The notes beneath the pieces are model-generated. The model was not told the origin of the DNA. It made no database searches and saw nothing but the letters and a program-made list of their open reading frames with translations. Of a DNA stretch of 64,000 bases, positions 44,901 to 59,900 are shown piece by piece; position 1 is the stretch's first letter, and every line of letters starts with the position of its first letter. This DNA is from Ianthella basta (Eukaryota; Porifera; Demospongiae; Verongiida; Ianthellidae), in NCBI GenBank assembly GCA_964019415.1, contig OZ025877.1, forward strand, positions 3,242,879-3,306,878, read 5' to 3'. The position numbers and the translations under genes were made by a program.

Positions 44901-47900
44901 AAAGGGTTGGTTCTCCAATACCAACTTCACAACAGGGTTGAAAACCTTGCCGACGTTTCGACCAGATGCTCTGGTCTTTTTCAGGGCGAAGATCTGAAGA
45001 AATGTCGGCAAGGTTTTCAACCCTGTTGTGAAGCTGGTATTGGAAAACCAACCCTTTCTGATGCCTGAGCCAGTTGAGAAGCCCTCACTTCATAGGGACT
45101 GATTAACAGGACTAAACCACACTCACGAGAACACACTCCAAATGATGATTATATTACTAAAAGGTGACTCCGAAAATCAAAACCTGCTTAGCTTTTAGAA
45201 AAGTAGGGGTGAACCCAGGGGGGCTATGTGGGCTTGCTTCCCCCCTTGGCCCAGATCTAAAACATGTTTTGTTAGCAAATTGTACTGAAGTGTACATCCA
45301 ACAGGGTGTAGTGGCCTAAATCATCGAAATAACTTTAGAAGAGCTACTGTAAGCTTAATAGAGTCTTGTGGGCTGCACAGGGAACTGGATTTAGTACGTT
45401 TTTAGTTCTGGCTGCCAGCAGCCATTTTTAATTATGTCATTTTTATGATTGTGCAATAACTAATGAAACACTCAGCCCCCCCTCATAAGTTGGACTAGAC
45501 CTGCCACTGAGAACAGATTCATCAAACCAGTGCCTACCAGCCAGTTCAACAGTATTTTACAACTACCCCTCCCCCCCCCCCCAACCACCACCACCACCAG
45601 AGAAATGTTAACATATTACACTGGCAGCCATGTACCTGTGGGCCAGTTTTGTTGACCTTTATAGAGAGGTGGCTGCTCTACAGAATTAGATTGCTATGTA
45701 TTAGTGCTAGTGTGACAAGAGAGGCTGGCTGTTCATGAGAGGTGGCTGCCTAACACAGAGTCAGCCTTCTTAGACAGGTACAAGGCAGCCCAATATGTAT
45801 ACTAGCAGTCCTTACAAAAATTCATGTCAAGTCATAATGTGATAGTTTTCTATCAACACTAGGTTTACATGTCTTGAGGCTATCAGTTATTATAATTTTA
45901 TCAAATTTATTGAGCTGTGAAGATTGCTCAATACTGTACCCGCTAATTTTTGTAGTCAAAAAATTGTACACAAAACTTTAAAGTTGCTATAATTAGTACC
46001 CATCAAATGGACTGTTCATAATACTAAATTTTGTTGCCACTAAAATTAACGTAACGTAACCTAACGTAACAATTTGTACAATGCATGGACGTTATAGAGT
46101 TCTCTGTATATTTGGAATCTCACTTATTACATGTTTCTGTGCAGTTGCTCAACGTGTTACCTCAAAGGAAACTTGGGAAGTCTCTGATGTTGTATTGAAA
46201 GTGTTACCATTTCAGCGCAAACATGATGCTGTACAGGCGATGGTGGAGAATTGCACTCCAGATAACACGATAGTAATTGAGGATGTTCCTGAAGGAATTG
46301 ACAAAGAACATCTTGTGATGTACTTGGAGAAGGCAACTAAACTAGAGGAAAATGAGGAGTTCACTGTGAAGCACAAAGGAACAAAAGCCCTGATGGTGCT
46401 TCAAGGAGATCTTGAAGAAGGTTAGTGCACATCTGTGTAATTTCATACACGTGTGGCAAGTGATCTAGATTGTGGTTATGGATTGATATTATGTGCTTTG
46501 TATGTAATACATATAGTACGGTAGGGAGGTCTATAGCCGATATATAGGACCGAGGTAAATATGAGCGCCGACGTCCTATATAGAGGCTATAGACCGACCT
46601 ACCGTACTATATGTCTTATATTGTATGGTGAGTGCGCAACAGGAACGAACAGTTCAACCTTCCGCAGCAATATCGAGGCCAGACCAACTCTCCAGAGATG
46701 ACGCCATTTGCATTCGATAAGCGCCTACATTACGTCACTGCTCCTTCTGGGAACGGGCTACGGCACCATTGCATTCAGAAGACACCTCCGTGATGTCACA
46801 ACAGGCTTCAGGGCTGACCAACGAGAATACTGCGCGCCTTTTGGCAGCACGCTGACCAATTAGATTACAGAGAACCAAATTCAAAATAATGCACAGTCAG
46901 CAGTTTTGGTTGTGGCCGTGACAGGGTGCTGCACGGAGGATCTTGAAAGCGCTTCTTTTCTGGCAGAACACCAACTTCGATGCGGACTCAGAAGTAGAAG
47001 GAGCAATTTTAATCACATTTGGGAGCTTTCGACGATATCCAGCTGGACTCGTTTTTAGTCATCTGAAGAAGTCGCTCAACTGACCGTGTCTGCGCGTCTT
47101 CCACGCCATAGTTTTGCGCAACAGAGCCGGACACAGTGCTCGGTTCCTAGAATACGTCCCTTTACGCATGTATTCTGGTATCTTGTCCAACTTACTTTCC
47201 TTAGTGCGACGATTCTTTGCGGTCACATTTTTTCTTGGAGCGTCAAGATCCTCCGCAGCACTGATTGTCACGGCCACAGTGAAATGGTAAGACTGCTTCG
47301 CCTGACATTGTTTAGTACACACATTTGGCTCTGGTTTCATGAGATTTCTTCTTGATATCAGACCTGTTGTGCAATCAGACACTTGATATCGTGATATCAG
47401 ACCTCTTTTCAGGTCTATATCACATATATAGGAGCACCTGCCAATGCTTAACTCCCTATAGTTGCACAATCACCACACTATATGTGTATATATTAGTGTG
47501 TCCACTGGAGGAGTACCTAGTCAGACTGAAAAGGTAATGGTGAACCGAGTAACGGTAGTGTTTAGTGGTTCCATTTATTGTTTATTGGTTAGCCTTTAGC
47601 AATTATTGGTTAGCGTTTCACCCCTAGCTGTACAGTTTATTTGGTACAAAGCATTCTCGATCGATTCTGAAGTTTCAGTTGGCAGCACAGAGAAGATGGT
47701 TTGTCTATGCATCATGCAGCTGTACTTTAAGCGATTGTATTTTATTTTCTTGCTCAGTCTTGCCACCTAAATGGTACATGTGATTTACAGCCAACGATAG
47801 TGGCCTGATGCCCTCTTTGTGCTAGCGCAAGAGGCAAAAATGACCAGACCACGTGAGTATGTTGCTAGTCTAGGGGCCAGACCAAATTTCCAAGAGAAAT

Positions 47901-50900
47901 TAAGGTCTGGAATAACTCCTATAACAAAGTTCTGCAATTGGGACGGAATTAACGCATACTCACGCTGTTTAATGCAAGTTCACGAGAATGGACAATGGCC
48001 CCGAATTGTGAACTGTTCAAGCGTTCCTGCAGTTTTACTCTCCTCTCTGTAGCAGAAACCAATCTGGTATGCATCCTCACGGCTCAACCACTGTAGTCGT
48101 AACGTAGGCTAGCCAGCATTGCAATAGAAAGTTATAATGGTATTTCATTGTCATCGTTGCGCTTGAGTGTATGCGTGGCAAATGGGTTTATGTGTGTTCT
48201 GCAATACCAGACCCTTTCCTCTCGCGGTATTGTACATTGGAGAAGGGGCTGGCTCGCCAGACTAGTATGTAGCCTAGAGCCAGCCATGTTTTCACTATAT
48301 AATGAGCACACAGCACCGTTAATAGTTAGGTTTATGGTTAAGGTGGTAGGTGTGGCTATTTTCTAAACCAGAAAGGCAAGTTCGAATGCCCGTAACTGCC
48401 TAACCACTTATCCTATGAAGTTCATTTTTTCATACTTCATAGACATGACTTCTCTATGCAATCCCTTGTTACAATTGATTGCGCAATCTATTATGATAGC
48501 ACAATCAATTAATTAAGAGCACTGTAGTCCTGGTTACTCCCAGTAAAAGTGAAACCATTTCTGACTAGATAACACTGAAGCTACCAAATTTGGTACAAAG
48601 CAAGACAAGGTATATACCGACACTCCTACAGGAGCGTTTGAAGATGGCGTTTACCCTGGCCATGTGAGAGCGCTGTCAGTAACACTCGAACGAAAAGCGC
48701 CATGTTTCTTTATCCAAAGTGTTTATCACTAATCGTTCCCGTGCGATTGTAATACATACGATATCCTTCCTGTACAAGCAAACCACGTACAAATCGTTAG
48801 TACTGCGACAGATTGGTATCAGTTGCAACACCTCGACGATTGCAAGGGGGCAAGATCCCGCCAACACAACACTTTAGCAAAGCGATTGCTCGTATTTACC
48901 GTCAGCACCGTCTATAAAGCACTTCTACAACGTTTGGTCCACCTGAACAAGCATTAAAGACCTCAGCGCCTTCGTTTTCTTGGTAAAGAACGAGTACAGC
49001 CATTACGTTCGTGGTTCACACCTCATAGCAGTATTAGGTGTTATGTAAACAACCTCAGTGGTTAAGGATAGGGTGCCGCGAGGTGACAGGTTGCTATGAT
49101 GACATTGCAGGCGCGACCTAGTAATTACTAACGATTCTTATACCTTTTATAACTCTAAAAGTATGGAACGCTTTTGAAAAGTAAAGGCATAATTTGAAAG
49201 GGTTCTAACTAGTCTACAAGTGGACCAAGAATGAATGCAATGAAAACAGGTCGCTTGAGCCACACCTACCACCTTAAGCGATAATTATATAGATATAGAT
49301 AAACGGCATGATTCTCGCAATATGGTTGAATGACAAATGGAATTATTGTAATACCTTTTCTATGAACTGTACCGTATGGTGTACTTTAACCCATTAGTGC
49401 CGAATGATGACTGTAGGCGTCATTTATTAGTTTGCGCGTAAGTTCGGATGACGCCTGTAGGCGTCATAACCGAAGGCGCGCAATAAACTTTGTTTATTTC
49501 TTGCTACAAGCTGTGCAAAGACACACCACTTCTGAAGGATAGGTAGCAGTCCCGGAGCTTTGAGTAACCGCGTAGTCTCGTCCCTTGGTTGCGCTCAAGG
49601 CCCGCGCTCAAGCGCCAAAGTTTGTGTAAAGTACGCAATGGTGAAGGTGAGTTTCGTAATTTTGCAGCGCAAATGTAACACAACGATACCAATACAAGGC
49701 AAATTGCATCTTCAACACGTGCAGACAATGGGTACAGAGCAGTCTAGAAGATGGCTGCATCATCCTCAAGGACCCGCTATACTAGGGAAGAGTCATGACC
49801 CTCCTGGATGAAGATGAAGAGGATGGAGGAATGGTAGAGCATTTTTTTTCCCAGGAAGTGATGAAGAACTTGATGTTGAGGGCAATGACAGTCACACTGA
49901 TGAAACTGAAGAAGAGGAGGATAGGTAGGATAACTCATAGTAACATCAGAGAAGTACTTGCTAAACATGCATCACTTATCTTCAACAGTGGACCACACGA
50001 AAATGAAGCCGAAGAACAGGCAGAAGCAGCTTCTTCCACCAATGCTACACACCTGAAGTGGGTATGACCCAGGAAAGAGAATATGTATATATGAATCATC
50101 GCAGCTGCTGGTTTACACATTACCTATTCTACTCCCAACTGTAGCTCACAAAATATCAAATGGAGAGCGAAACTCACACCGATCAAAGTGCAACCCCTTT
50201 GTCCAACCCACATGTCCGAGAGTGGGTATCCCCAGCACGCCCAAAGACATCTTTCTTCTCTTCTTCACTTCCACGATCCTACAATACATTGTAGATCAGA
50301 GTAACAAATACGCAGCAGAATGTAAGGGGGAACAGTTTCAGGCATGGCAACCCATTACAAGATACCATGATTATGGGATGTTTCCGGTTCAAGCTCAAGC
50401 CCAGGCCATGGCAGAGAGGTTTTCAGTGGCAGCACCTCCCCGACAACAAACAGCCCCACTGAACAAATAACAAACTGATCTTACTGTACGTGTGTCTGTG
50501 TTGTTTGTATCAGACAGCATGGTAGTGCTGTCTATGTAGGGATGGCAGTGGTTGTTTGTATGCTGTAATACAAATGAAAAGTCGCGCTACTCCTGAACAG
50601 GGCTGAAAACCGGCAAACGAAGCTTACCATGACGAAGTAGGGACTGAACAGTGCGCATAACTAACATTACTTCCCAGCGAAGGTGTGACTACATGTAGAG
50701 AGCGCCCTCGACATTACCCACGTTTTGTCGTCTTCTTCTTCTTCTTCTTTTTATTCTTCGTCTTCTCTGACAGCTGTAGCGCACAAACCAGAGGGACCAG
50801 GAGGATACCTCTTGCACCATATTGCATCAATTTTGGCTGGCTGCATTTCTTTGTAAGTTAGAAGGCGGCGCGAGTTAGTGCAGAAGACGGCGCTTGCCAC

Positions 50901-53900
50901 CACTCCTGCCGTGTTGCTTGGCCAAGTGGGACAGACGCCATTTTCAAATTATGTAATTAAACCGGATGAGACCGGAGTGACTGGTGCCATTGTTAGCAAC
51001 TGCAGCCGTTAACTTGCGCACCGTTTGAAGGACTTTTCGCAGTCGTGCGTGCATTTCCCAGCCATTGTTGGCTTCCGGTCGCCGTTCCTCCCTGGGAACC
51101 TAGGTGCTAGCCCACACCTTGAGCTCCTGGATTTCAGAAATGAGGTATAATGCCTGCACCAATGCCCTATGGTTGAGACTAAGTGACTTTGTGTTGCTTC
51201 AGCTTAGCTGTCCACTATAAAAGTACAGAAACTAGAAATAATAAAAATTTTCTACAAAGTTGTAAGGATGTAGGGATGGCATATAAAGGACAGAAACAGG
51301 TAAAGGGTGTTACACAATGGAGCATTAACCATCGTCCCTACATTCAAGGATGTAGGACCATAAGGTGCAACGTTCTTGCATGTTGGGACCATGGTTAATG
51401 CTCCACTGCATAACAGCCTTAACTTGTTTCTGTCCTTTTTATGCCATTCCTACATCCTTACAGTTATTGTAGAAATTTTTTATTATTTTTATTATGTATG
51501 TGTTGTGGGTGCCTGGAAGGGTAGCCTTCTGGCTAAAGGTTCCCCACATTAAATAAGATCAATTATTATTATTATTATTATTATTATAAGGGGCTGGGAG
51601 CCAACGTAGTAAAAAGCTTGACTGAACAACTACAAGGCACACACCGTCATGTATATTACGACAACTTTTTTGCTAGTGTGGACCTGCACTTGACCTAATG
51701 AGAACTGGGCTGTACAGCTGTGCAACTCTCAGAAGCAATCGCAAAAGTTTCCCTACCAAATTGAAGCCATTTGTCAAGAAGGGATTTGATAAGAGAGGCA
51801 CAAGTAAAACATACCAGCAAGGAAACCTTACAGTAGCTGTGTGGCAAGATAATCGACCGGTTACGCTAATCTCTACCAACTCAGACCCTACCACTACCAG
51901 ATCCGTACAACGCAAGAAAAGAGATGGCACTAGCTACTCCTGTCCAAATTCACTCGCATTATACAACCAATATATGGGTGGAGTCGATTGTAATGATGAA
52001 CTCTGTGGATACTATCATGTGAGACAGAAACCAGAAAACATTACAAGTATACTTTTGGTTTTTGGTTGACTTGGCAATCACCGATGCCTACATACTTAGC
52101 CAGTCAAACCTGGACATTGGAGTAAAGAACGTCAAGGACTTCAGAACATCCCTTGCCAAAGAGCTAATTGGCACATACGCTAGCAAAAAGAGAGTAGGGC
52201 GCCCATCCATTGGACCACCTACGACTAGATTCTGCCAACACCACTTTCCTATATATGAGAGTGACATCCAAGCATCGTTGCCACTACTGCCACAATTACA
52301 AGAAAGAACGGCGGGAAACTGTTTGGCACTGCAAAGATTGCCAATTGTATCTTTGCCACACTGGTCTGGATGAAAGCGACTGCTTCTTGCTATACCACAC
52401 AAGATACGTTGATGGGCCCACCAACAACTGATCTAACATGCTATTCTGTTCCACTATCAACTATATCTACCAACACTCTGGTGATGTAGCTAAGCCACCC
52501 TACATTATAGCTATAAGCACACACACTACAGCATACACATCAAGTTCCCCTATAAATTTTACTCATAGGGGTAAACAATTGTCATGTAATGAAACAGAAG
52601 GTACAAGCTATCATATCGCACGAAAAATGCAAAGTACAACCTGATTCCAGAAGGGTCAGATAGAGTGGCAGTGCGTACACGCACACACGGCTATGATGAC
52701 TCACTGAATTTGTCGTCTTCCGCTGACTAAACCAGGGCGAGCAGGAGTCTTGAAGTTGTACGAGATGACCTTCCATCTTTCTGACTGACACTGGTGCTCT
52801 TCTTCCTACTGTCTCTGGCGTGAATGAAGTCTGAACACGTGGCACACCAAATTGCTCATGTGCGTCGCCATTTTAATTTCGGCACTGGCTGCATTGCGCG
52901 AATTTTAAACTTCGACACTAATGGGTTAAAGAGACTGTGCTTTATTAATAGTATGTGACATAATCACGCAGACCACCTACCACATCCTACTGTAATTCAC
53001 AAGATCTAGAATTTTTATGTATGTTTGTTCGGCCATAAAATTGGCACCTTGCAGGGAATTGGCTTGAGACGCTCCGTGCCAGTGGAGGGACTCGGGGGCC
53101 ATGTTCTTAGTGGGGTGCCGTTTGCCTAGCTGCCTTGTGGCCGAAAAGCAAGACGTCCTTTGTCAATTCTCCGTGGGCCGACACACCATTTTCAAAATTA
53201 TCGACCGGCCCTTACACTACCGGTCATTGGCGTACTTGATATGAGCCATGCCGTTAAGGGAGTGGGGGACGTGAGCTTAGAGGGGTGCCGTTCACCTAGC
53301 TGCCCTGCAGCCGAAGAAAGCGCTTCCTTTTTTCCATGGGCCGAGACGCCATTTTTAATTATTGGTCTCTAGGACTTGCTGACTTGCGTGAGGCTGGGAA
53401 CCCACCATTTTAAACTACTCTTGCAACTCTTGACAACGTACGAACAGTATTTCATTCCGCCATCAGAATGTGACGTCACATCCAGCTGACGTGGGCTGAG
53501 CACAGGCGCGTACGTGAGCTATGTCTGCTAGTATTAAAGAAATTTCCCATATACAGTAGAATCTCCCTTATCCAGACCTCTTAGTTATGGGCACCTCCCT
53601 CTACCGGGCAGGCAAAAAGAATTTCTTTAAAAAATTCCCCCCCAAATTTTTCAATTATTTACTAATTTTTTTAAAATTAATTGTTTGTACTGTATTACAG
53701 TACAGTACTATATGTACTGTATTACGGTACAGTGCTATATGTACTGCATTACAGTACAGCACCATGTGTACTGTATTACAGGTTAATTGCAATTATTGTA
53801 ATTACATTGCATTAATGTTGGTATTTCTAAGATACATACATTTCTGAGTTACGGACACTGCCCTGTCCCATGGTGCCCGGTTAAGGGAGGTTCTACTGTA

Positions 53901-56900
53901 CCATTCAATTCTTGCTTGCCACCCCAACTTGACTTGCTCTCTTTTGTCACTGCTGTGTAATCAGTGTGTGTGTACGTGTGTGTGGGTGTGGTGTGTGCAT
54001 ACATGCAAGCATTCCACTTATGTGATGTATGGGTGTTATTGTAAACACCATGCTCCATTATGTAGACAAGCAGACGTCCCACATACGATACTAGTACTAA
54101 CTCACATAATTATGGTATTGAGATTATAGCTGTGATAATTCACACATGTATAATGTAGCCTTATAACAGACAGTCATAATACCTCGTGCTATGGTAACTT
54201 CCTAAGAATAATGATATACGTATGGTACAGAGTATGACTGTTATGTCAGAGGGAGCCACTCTCGTAGCCTTATCTTCTGTGCATAAGAATGGCATCCAAT
54301 CTCAGTAGTATTATTATTGCCCAGATATTGAGTTCTGGCATGCAGTTGAACTTTGCTTTGCAAAACTCGAACTGTGACTATAAAGAATTTCATACGTAGT
54401 AAGGGTTGAATGAATAACCAAATAGTTGAATGTTCATTTGGTAGCCAGAAATTCACTAATGAATTTTAATCATTCAAATATTAAAGTGGGCTTGTGATGT
54501 CATAAAAATGGCCTCTGATGCCTTAAGTCCTTGCTTCATTCGACGAATCAGTCAATATAATATACCTGATGAAACGCCACATAACGCTCACAGATTACAG
54601 AGAGATGACTGGAAAGTGATTTGTTTGGGTCAAACTTGCCCGTTTTCCTCTTCCACTGGCTTTCTCCTCCCACTTCCGGTATTCACTTCTCTGCTGATCG
54701 CCATATTTTGGTATTCCATCTGGCAGAATGAATATTTGACTATTCGTTCATTGCAAACAGCAAATTGTTGACCTTAAATTAACCCATTAGCCGCGGAATT
54801 TAAATCACGCACTGTCACGAGTAGCGAAACTAAAATGGCAGCTCACATGCGAATTCAGCGGATCACGTGTTCGCACCTGCTGGAGCCTTCTCTTGCCCGG
54901 AGAAGTGGTGAAGAATTAGTTGCAGCCTAAAGCTATGTGCCAGGAAGGTCGTGGATTGTTCTTGTGCCTTTCTGAGGATCTTCGCGGTCGGGCATGGATG
55001 AAGAATACGCGAATGGTTCCATTCCATCTTCCAAGCAAGGCCAAGACTTGCAGCCCAGTCAAATGGGGCCTTGAAGACTCTTCAGCCATCCTATTTTAGG
55101 TTATTTGAAGTATTCAATGTAATAGTCGCTTTCACTGCGTTGTTATCAGTGCAAATGTGAAGTTTGCTTACCATCCATCGACGAAGACGTCTGAAAATTT
55201 GTGTACTCTTCGGAAGCAGCTTGCACGCAACAGGCACAACCTGGAGACTAGGTGAGGGTGCTGATAGAAAGCTCTGGTGCTGGTGCGGGTACACTGAAAG
55301 CAACGTTCCATTTGAAGACTCCTCGGCTGAGATAATGCTCGAAATTCGCGTGAGTCCAATATGACGCCAAAAGGTGTCATCCGCGGTTACGTGCCAACTC
55401 ATTCTTGACATCTTTTGGCGTCATCCGTGGTGAAAGGGTTAAGATATTTGTTCAACCCTTAACACATCTAATACTGTACATCATAGCCTTGTTTTAGTGC
55501 CTATGATGTTAGGTAATGAATGTAAGTTCATTTTCTTCTTTTCACTGTCTTGCTTATTACTCAGGACATTTGGAGGCTACGGTGGCAAAAATTAAGTCAG
55601 CCAAGAAGCTGTTGAAGGAAACGAGGCTGAAAGCCACCAGGCTGTCCCCTGTGCTTGCTGTTCTAGTTACCAATATAAGCAATGAATCTTGCAGAGAAGA
55701 CAAGTTGAAGCTTTACTTTAAGAACAAAAAGAAATCTGGTGGAGGAAAATGTGAAGTCAGTATTACTGCTAAGGGGCAAGCAGTTGTCACATTTCAGGAA
55801 CCTGAAGGTGGGTTGTTATGTAAACAGGTTTGACAACCATTTACTCTGTCAGCCATTTAGTTCTAGATAGTGCTCCCTCTATGCTGTGTGTGTACATGAA
55901 TTAATGGCAAATGACATTTGGTTTTTGACTTGGACTGCTTGAATGAGGATATCTTAATTTCAACTCTCGCATTGCCTTGGCAACGTGTGTAGTGTCATTT
56001 GATTTGTGCATGATCTGAAATGCGGTATTGGGCTGATAGGTTCATACATGAGGACGGAGGCAAGCGTAAATGTGCGGGTTTCAGTGTGTCATTCGAGCCA
56101 AACTGCCAAATAGGGCAACATGAAATTGCATTGTTAACCATTTTGCTTCATGTTACGAAAACATCATGTGTTCATTGGACATTTATTTTGGACGGGGGGT
56201 GGGGGAGGCAAGGCTGGAGTGTTTGAGAAGAAGTTCCCTCCCCCCCCCCCCATAGATTGAATCCTATTCTAACATCGTGTGTGAATTAAATGATCCCATT
56301 CCCTACTATTTCTGCCTTTCCAGCATTCATTATACACAAGTGTTTTGCTCTTTACCGTTTCGTTTGTGGCGATATAGCTCAGTGTAGCAAATTGTCGTCA
56401 GCAGCTATCAAGCATAGAAGTGTTAGGTGGGTGTTTGTCTTCACTAGATATTTGTCCTGCTCAGATCCAAATGAAGTTTTTATAAAATAAGAAAGAATAT
56501 GATGGTAAAATTAACCGTGTGGAAGCCACCTGTTTTCGTAACTGCCATGTCCCATATTATCGGTTCTGGCAGTGGCAACATTTATGCCATTATTATACCA
56601 TACATACACATACATATACAGCAAATCAGCCGTTATGCTACTCAGTTTGTTATATCTCATTCCTGTATATATGTAGGTGTTGAAGGAGTTCTTGCCAGAA
56701 ATCATGCAGGTCAGCTGGGGGAGGAAGTGGATCTTCAGGCATATCACCCTATTTTGACTTTGTGGTCAGGGACTGTAGCTCAGCCACAACAGGTTAAATC
56801 ACAGCAAAAGGCAGCCTTCACCCACGAATTGTCTAAGGCTCAGTATGAGCACATCAAGAAGTGCAAACTTATACAAGTTACAAATGATCAATTGGCAGAC

Positions 56901-59900
56901 AAGAAAGTCAGTGCCAAGGCAAAACTGGATGAAGTTGCAACTGTGGTATGCATTGAGCCTACAGCAGGAAGTGAGTATGATGAAGAATGGAGCTCAGTAT
57001 GCAATGATGTACTGCAGCAGGTTCTGGGTACCATATCTGAAGCATCAGTTAAAATTCCAGAGAAGGTGGCATCGAAAGTGTTTCCGGTTATTTTAGCCAA
57101 TGTGTCACATCCGAATGTCAGCATCAGTCTTTCTGACAGCCATGATCATGTGTTAATCACTGGGAGCCAGCAGGACACTGATCGGCTTAGAGAACAGGTT
57201 GAAAGTATCATTCACAACAATCTTGATACAATGCAGGAAATCCAACTTCCAGTCAGTGTTCTTGTTTATGCTGATCGCTGCATTCGCCAGGCACTAGAGC
57301 GGGCCAACCCCCAAGTTATCTTTAAAGTTTCATTGCCCAATGGGAAGATGCATATAAGTGGTAAAGCTGCTGGCTGTGAGAAGTTTTTGGCAGAGATTGA
57401 GAAGTTAAATCCTGTTGAAGCGGTTCCAGTGCTGCCTAAGGGAGCAGTTCGTTTACTGTCTATGCCAAATGGTAAGCAAATGCTTCTCAGCAAATTGGCT
57501 CACAGTGAGGCAGTTTGGTATTACTTCTCAGCAGAGAATGGCACCATCCCAAATGATGATGTCACACCAGTGCATACTTTGCACATAGTTGGCTCTGCCA
57601 TGCCTAAGGTTCAGGGTGTTGTTGATGCCTTGCAGAATTGCATTGCTGTTAAGGATTTGCCAGTACCCAAGGAGTTTGAGAACACACACCGCTTGGAGGC
57701 CTGGTCTGAGATAAAGCGATCTATTGAAAAGCAGTACATTGCCCTATTAATCCCAGTCATTGAAGTACCGCAGGTACAATTGGTCTGCGACAAAAGTAAT
57801 GTTGGTATCATCAATCGGGAAATTCAGAGCTTCATTGAGAGTGAGTGCTATGCAGAGGAATGCATCGCTGTAGAGCGAGGGCAATGGCAGTACATGTGTG
57901 AACATTCAAAAGAGTGGAGTAGAGAGGCATATACAATTGAGGATGCTGGAATTGACTATAAATTCCCAAAAATGGAGGAGCAAGTGCTTACTTTTAGGCT
58001 GAAAGGTGAAACTACCCCTGTTAGATCGCACTCCGCTACAATCAAACGAATCTTGGGAAACATTGTGAAAGATAGAATTGAAGTGGCAAGACCAGGCACA
58101 GTCAAGCACTTTCTGTCTGATAAGGGAACACTGGAACTGAGAGGCATTGGTGCACAACGGAAGGCTGTTATTGAGGTTGCTACAAAGGAAGAGGATGAAG
58201 AGGAGGCTGAGCTGATAGTGAAGGCTGCAAAGCCAACACATAGACTTGTGTGCAGTGGGACAATTGCGCGAGACAAGAAGGTGGAGATCATGGTTGGTGA
58301 CCTAACGGAGTACCCAGCTGATGTGATAGTCAATGCAGCCAATACAAAGCTGCAGCATGGTGGAGGCTTAGCAGGAGTAATTTCCCGCAAAGGAGGCGAA
58401 ATCATTCAGCGAGAATCATCACAGCACATAGCAAGACATGGCCAATTGGATGTAGGAGATGCTGTACTTTTGAAAGGTGTTGGTAATCTTCGTTGCAAGG
58501 CAATAATTCATGCGGTAGGACCAATATGGCAGAAGGGAAAACAGAATGAAGAAGCATACCTTGCAAAAGCTGTTGTAGGAAGCCTGTCAGCAGCACAGAA
58601 GCACAAGTACACTACAATTGGATTTCCAGCTATTAGTTCTGGAATTTTTGGTGTCCCATTAGATGTTTGTGCCCGAGCAATGTTTACTGGAATCAACCGT
58701 TTTTTCGAGGGGAATCCACAATGCAGCATCAAAGTTATTATAATGCTACATCAGGATAGCCATGTTGGTCCTTTTGATAAGGCAGTGGGTCAGTTCCTGC
58801 AGAATGTGTCCCGGCCGCAAAGGGCCAGTTCTCCTGTTTCCACAGCATTGAAGCAGGCGACTGTGCAGCAAGAGCTATCTGTGCCAAGCAAGCCCTCTCC
58901 TCCAACTGGGCCTAAGCGACCAGTAGTACCAACACCTAAGAAGATTCCAGATGCAGTGGTGTTGCAGAAAGGATCACTCACAGACCATTCTGTTAGTTAT
59001 CCATATTAATTCTTGCAGCATACTGTACATGCAAATGAATTAAGTATTCTGCATGTTAATATTGTCTTTTACCCTTTCTGCAGGCAGATGTATATGTTAA
59101 CACAGCTTCATGTGGCTTGGACTTAACGCATGGCGCAGTAGCAAATAGTCTGCGGACATCTGGTGGCCCAAAGCTTCAAGAGGAGTGCACCCAGTACACG
59201 CAGACAAATGGTAATGTGAACACTTGGGAATTTGCCACCACACAAGGACACAAGTTGAAGTGCAAGCATGTCGTTCACACAGTTGGAGCCAATTATGATG
59301 GACAAGGCGGAAATGCTGAGAAAGTAAGAGAATTATTCATTACTATAATATTGAGACAGAGTTTAGAACTATATCTAAGCCTCATTTAGAGCAAGATACG
59401 TAAGTTGTTTGAAGCATTGCCTTTAAGAGTGTGCTCTGTCTATTGCTTCATAGGGGATGAAGACTATGGTCTATAAAGTGATGGAGGAATGTGACAAACT
59501 CAAGGCAACCTCCGTGGCGTTTCCTGCTCTTGGTACTGGTAACCTCGGTTTTCCCGACAATGTAGTGGCTGACATAATGGTTAATACCATTTCTGACTAC
59601 TTGGAGCAACAGAAAGGCAAGACAACTCTGAAGAAAGTGATTCTTGTAATTTTTCTGGATAAAACATGTGATGCTTTTAAGAAAGCAATGCAGAGAGGGG
59701 TTGTAACACCTCATCTGCCAGTACCAGGGCAACAGATGCAGCCACCCCAGAGAACTGCATCTGATGAGGAGGAATTTGAATTTGTGTCAATACCTCATAG
59801 AGTGCAGCAGAAGGAATCAACTATGATGCCAGCTTTCCAGTGCAATAATGTTACCATTGACATCGTGCATGGTGATATTTCCAAGGATAACTGTGAAGGA

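Larger units (their letters stand above)
38036..46144 (+). other. Intron 2 of gene C (8.1 kb)
   Basis: It holds microsatellites (38271-38300 tatg units; 38961-38990 GT), three hairpin families, a dispersed repeat copy, a foldback, a GC-rich palindrome, a TIR element (43899-44490), a decayed hammerhead-like palindrome and a Tigger-type MITE fragment. No host gene is recognised. Confidence 0.65.
49390..52925 (+). mobile_element. piggyBac transposon, decayed, 3.5 kb
   Basis: TTAA at 49386-49389 and 52926-52929. The inverted ends are cccattagtgccgaa and ttcgacactaatggg, followed on the left by inner repeats (gatgacgcctgtaggcgtca). Inside are pieces of a piggyBac transposase on the plus strand and a later foldback insertion (51236-51494). 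It is the only piggyBac in the window that keeps transposase sequence, and may represent the source family of the TTAACCC MITEs. Confidence 0.8.
46421..55564 (+). other. Intron 3 of gene C (9.1 kb)
   Basis: Built almost wholly of mobile DNA: a palindrome (46510-46613), an inverted-repeat segment (46911-47278), a Mutator-like MITE, a TTAA-flanked element, a 3.5-kb piggyBac remnant, a Tigger-type MITE and a piggyBac-type MITE. No host gene is seen. Confidence 0.65.

Noticed and set aside
48370..48400. tRNA T-arm-like sequence (ggcaagttcgaatgccc)
   Set aside because: No matching acceptor, D or anticodon arms could be placed around it.
56499..56676. Upstream extension of the gene C exon-5 frame
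   Set aside because: The frame is open, but alignment with gene B and a good acceptor at 56675-56676 place the exon start at 56677.
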